Origin: Vanessa cardui
Taxonomy: Eukaryota > Arthropoda > Insecta > Lepidoptera > Nymphalidae
DNA: 64,000 bases
NCBI RefSeq assembly: GCF_905220365.1
Contig: NC_061135.1
Span: forward strand, 13,483,501 to 13,547,500
Direction of reading: 5' to 3'
Shown here piece by piece: positions 60,578 to 64,000 of the stretch. The notes under the pieces were generated by a model. It worked only from the letters and a program-made list of their open reading frames with translations. It did no database searches and had not been told where the DNA came from. The first letter of the stretch is position 1, and each line of letters opens with the position of its first letter. A program made the position numbers and the translations under genes.

Positions 60578-62480
60578 ATGCCAGCTGCAGCTGCTGTAAG
60601 TAATAATATACAGTATAAAGAATATAGTATTCCATATGCTTATTAATAACTAATTTTACACTTTCAGTATTCACTTTTAAATAAAAAAGAAAATGCCCAC
60701 GATGATCCCATTTATTGCTGTTTCGTCACGAGTGTTAGGACGAAAGACGATACGTACGTAATAAGCTCATTAATTATTCTGGAAATACTATATATATTAT
60801 TTATAGAAAACCTTACCATAAATTTTTGTGCTTACTATAAGAACTTAACTCCGAGTTTATCTTAAATTTATAAATCTACCATCAGTATGATAGATGAAAG
60901 TGTGTTATTTAAGATAAAGTTCAGTCAGATATGTTTGGTGATGAGAACAGAGGAAGAGAGTCAGTCTGTGAAGGATGACATATTTATTAGGAGAGTAACA
61001 GAGATAGCTACACTAACTAGTTAGAGTGGTATAAGAAAGAAAAATATTTTTTTTATTTATTTGGGGCTAACTTGCTAATAATTTCCCTAAATAATTTTAC
61101 AAATCTGGGGAAAGTGATAAAACTATTGATAAAATATACATGTATTAAATACAATTGTTGTTATGAATGCAATAATATATCATTTAATGCAATAATGTAT
61201 AATTATTTTATAGAAATTCCTCAGAAGAATACTTAGTCACAGGAGGGCTTGATAGTCTTGTGAAAGTGTGGTGTTACAAAAATAACAGACTAGACCTTCT
61301 TCACACATTAGAGGGCCACTGTATGGCTGTTGTATCTGTTGCTGTTAGTCCAGATGGACATAGTAAGTTGCTATATTACCTAAACAAGCTTTGGTCATAC
61401 ATAATTTTTTAAAGTTATCTTGACCAAGAGCGTGTATTATAAAGCCAAATACATAACCTCATTTTTATTTCAAGATGGAATATTTTTGACTTTATAAAAA
61501 TAAGTATAAAAACTAATTTAATATTTTTTACATATTTTGTTATTAGTAATAGCATCAGCATCATTAGATTCAACATTAATGATCTGGGAATTGACAAGTG
61601 GAAACAAGATAAATGAAATAAAAACAAATGCAACAGATGTTTGGAATGTATCATTTTCACCGGATGGTACGCACATTGTGTCTGGCAGTCAAAGTGGCAA
61701 GCTTATCGTATACAATATAGTCACCAACACAGTAGACAAAGTGTTGGATTCGAGAGGGAAATTCGCTTTGACTGTCGCTTGGGTAAGAATGAAAATTAAT
61801 TTAAAATCAAAACTATTTAAATCTGCTTTTTGTAAAATGCAAAATAATAATAAAAGCTATGTATGATAGTCATTTATTAATATGATATGCAGGTTTTTTT
61901 ATAGTCACAATAATTATTAATTATTTTAACTAATTATAGCTGTCATTTTATGAACTGTTTACTTATATGTCATTATTATAGAATCAGTTTGCTGTCCATT
62001 TTTTCTGTTTTTCTTCGCCTTATTTTTTTTTTAATTTATATCTTGAGCTTATACTAAACTCCCAACTAAACTTAGCACAAAGCAATAAGATTATTTGAAA
62101 ATGGAACCAAATCTAACTAGGTATCTGGTTAACATTTCATCTTTGACTCATAACAAAATTAAAAACAAAGAAAAAAGAAGGAAAATACACTGATATCTAA
62201 CAGCAATCTTGTAACATTATAACTTTAATAGATTTCTATTCATTTTTTTTATTGTCATTATGTCCATTTATATATTTTATCGTGTTTTATAGAGTATTGA
62301 TGGTAAAAGTGTGGCGTGTGGTTCCGTGGATGGAACCGTGTATGTGTTCGATGTGTCTCAAGGAAAGCTGTCACACACGTTTAATGCGCACACACAGACA
62401 GTCAGAAGTATAGACTTTTCGCCCAATTCAAAGCTGTTGGTCACCGGTTCTAACGACGGATTTGTTAAAATTTATGATGT
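60578..62480 (+). CDS. WDR61-like tandem paralogue (5 exons visible, 3' end outside window)
   Basis: Visible exons: 60578-60595, 60668-60753, 61214-61362, 61547-61782, 62293-62480. The first encodes MPAAAA. Exons 1, 4 and 5 have exactly the lengths of their counterparts in the upstream WDR61 gene (18, 236, 188 nt), and every intron phase agrees (0, 2, 1, 0, 2). WD40 landmarks include NAHDDPIY, GGLDSLVKVW, SLDSTLMIWELTSGN, LDSRGKFALTVAW and VTGSNDGFVKIYDV. By eye, exon 5 matches gene 1 at about 34 of 63 residues, so this is an old or fast-evolving duplicate. No stop or frameshift is seen. Exons 6 and 7 were not found between 62481 and 64000, which is mostly repeats, so the gene should continue past the window. 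The start codon is inferred from the shared first-exon pattern. It probably folds as a Ski8-like propeller; whether it serves the Ski complex, the PAF1 complex or neither cannot be told from sequence. Confidence 0.88.
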
Positions 62481-62577
62481 GTGAGTATAATCTATATCTG
62501 TAAATATATCGATGTTAGTTTTTTTGAACGCGCATCACTCAATAGCTTTGAATATTTTGACATGTGAGATTTTTAGA

Positions 62578-62883
62578 GAGTCGAGATGGCCCAGTGGTTA
62601 GAACGCGTGCATCTTAACCGATGATTGCGGGTTCAAACCCAGGCAAGCACCGCTGACTCATGCGCTTAATTTGTCTTTATAATTCATCTCGTGCTCAGCG
62701 GTGAAGGAAAACATCGTGAGGAAACCTGCATGTGACAAATTTCATAGAAATTCTGCCACATGTGCATTCCACCAACCCACATTGGAACAGCGTGGTGGAA
62801 TATGTTCCAAACCTTCTCCTCAAAGGGAGAACAGGCCTTTAGCCAAGCAGTAGGAATTTACAGGCTGTTGTTGTTGTTGTTGT
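62578..62883 (+). repeat. tRNA-derived SINE, family A, copy 14, downstream of WDR61-like exon 5
   Basis: Near-consensus copy: GAGTCGAGATGGCCCAGTGG head, GCGGGTTCAAACCC B box and (TTG)n tail. It is flanked by a perfect 13-bp duplication tgagatttttaga at 62565-62577 and 62884-62896. Probably intronic in the second WDR61 gene. Confidence 0.95.
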
Positions 62884-63470
62884 TGAGATTTTTAGACTAG
62901 AAGGATTTTACATCATATAAACGTATGATGTAGCTACAGAATCGCCGGTTCTGCTAGTTTCATAAAAAAAAGTACCTTGTCACTTAGAATCAATTCCGGG
63001 CGAACCTCTTTAGTTATAAAACAATATATGCTATTTCTAACACGTGCGCAAACAAAACTACTTTGACCTCCTGACCTGATTTCGACGGTATAAAATCTCA
63101 ACAGTGACTCGTCAGCTTTGTTGGAAATACCTATATGTAGATCGTGTAATATTCTTCCCATACGCTTAGTACAATGGGACAACAGTAAGACACACCAGAA
63201 ACGAGTTTTCTCATAAATAAAATCAAATGAAATAAAAAGAAATCTATTTTATTCATGTACCTAAACTACACAGTGAAGTGGCTTTGAATCGAGCTATGTT
63301 TCTAGTGGTTTATGTAAATGCGAATACTTTACATACGAGTACAAATAATTAAAAAATTTGAAAACGATTATTGAGCTTCCGATACTTTAGAAGCGTCTAA
63401 AGTAAATTACTGTATAAACGAAACTTCCATGAACGGAAAATGATGAAGATTATAGCCTTTTTTACTGAAC

Positions 63471-63763
63471 ATTTACTTGGTGGTAGGGCTTTGTGCAAGC
63501 CCGTCTGGGTAGGTACCACCCACTCATCAGTTATTCTACCGCCAAATAACAGTACTCAGTATTATTGTGTTCCGGTTTGAAGGGTGAGTGAGCCAGTGTA
63601 ACTACAGGCACAAGGGACATAGCATCTTAGTTCCCAAGGTTGGTGGCACATTGACGATGTAAGGTAATATATCTTACAGTTTCATTGTCTATGGGTGATG
63701 GTGACCACTTTCCATCAGGTGGCCCATATGCTCGTCCGCCAACCTATTACATAAAAAAAAAAA
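63471..63763 (+). repeat. Family-B repeat, full length with A-tail
   Basis: Near consensus from TTACTTGGTGGTAGGGCTTT to CGTCCGCCAACCTATTAC, followed by A12 and a short aacatt repeat that may be the target-site duplication. Confidence 0.93.
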
Positions 63764-63867
63764 ACATTATTCAATAAAAAGGCTAGGCTGTTAATTAAAA
63801 GGCTAATAAAATTAAACGAGTTGGTCGCAACACATGTATTAAGTATACATTAATTGTTAAATTAAAA

Positions 63868-64000
63868 AAATAAATAAATATGAGACAACATCACATACAT
63901 TACTCTGATCCCAATGTAAGTAGCTTAAGCACTTGTGTTATGGAAATCAGAAGTAACGAAGGTACCACAAACACCCAGACCCAAGACAACATAGAAAACT
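63868..64000 (-). repeat. SINE family C, 3' part, cut by window end
   Basis: The ATATGAGACAACATCACAT block and ACACCCAGACCCAAGACAAC match 16299-16430. The tRNA-like head would lie past 64000. Confidence 0.88.

Noticed and set aside
1..64000. CRISPR arrays, bacterial operons, viral gene clusters
   Set aside because: The window is spliced eukaryotic DNA. The only regular repeats are microsatellites and interspersed elements, and no viral genes other than LINE-type reverse transcriptase were seen.

Overview
This is AT-rich, repeat-dense, intron-containing nuclear DNA from an insect, almost certainly a lepidopteran and probably a butterfly. The evidence is the set of interspersed repeats (a tRNA-like SINE whose copies share a body and end in TTG or TTACTTTAC repeats, short Helitron-type elements bounded by TC and CTAG between A and T, a TA-flanked Tc1 remnant, and I-type LINE sequence) together with insect-style orthologues of housekeeping genes. 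I infer butterfly, possibly nymphalid, from repeat style only; the sequence does not settle the species.

Layout. From 1 to about 41.3 kb I find no supportable cellular gene. The largest element is a non-LTR retrotransposon at 7362-11651 (minus strand). It has an uninterrupted 1,234-codon ORF2 (endonuclease, reverse transcriptase, RNase H, CCHC), a poly-A tail and a perfect 17-bp target-site duplication. Its ORF1 has no ATG and looks 5'-truncated. A decayed Tc1-type DD34E transposon lies at 34123-35701. The rest is SINEs, Helitron-like elements, MITEs, LINE 3' ends, short palindromes and unassigned AT-rich sequence.

From 41.4 to 62.5 kb there are four conserved genes, whose exons I assembled from splice sites and codon phase. 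(1) SCAMP (+), 41395-48793, seven exons, 342 aa, a membrane-trafficking protein. (2) RBM22 (-), 53919-56529, seven exons, 396 aa, a spliceosomal zinc-finger/RRM protein. (3) WDR61/SKI8 (+), 57148-60021, seven exons, 331 aa, a seven-bladed WD40 protein. (4) A diverged tandem WDR61-like paralogue (+) from 60578, with five exons visible and the rest beyond the window. SCAMP and RBM22 converge. RBM22 and WDR61 diverge from a 618-bp intergenic region. The two WDR61 genes lie head-to-tail, 556 bp apart, with identical intron phases.

The four genes do not form one pathway. WDR61 in other animals serves both the Ski complex (cytoplasmic 3'-5' mRNA decay) and the PAF1 transcription complex, so a second copy could allow those roles to be divided. 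That is the most interesting biological possibility here, and it is an inference.
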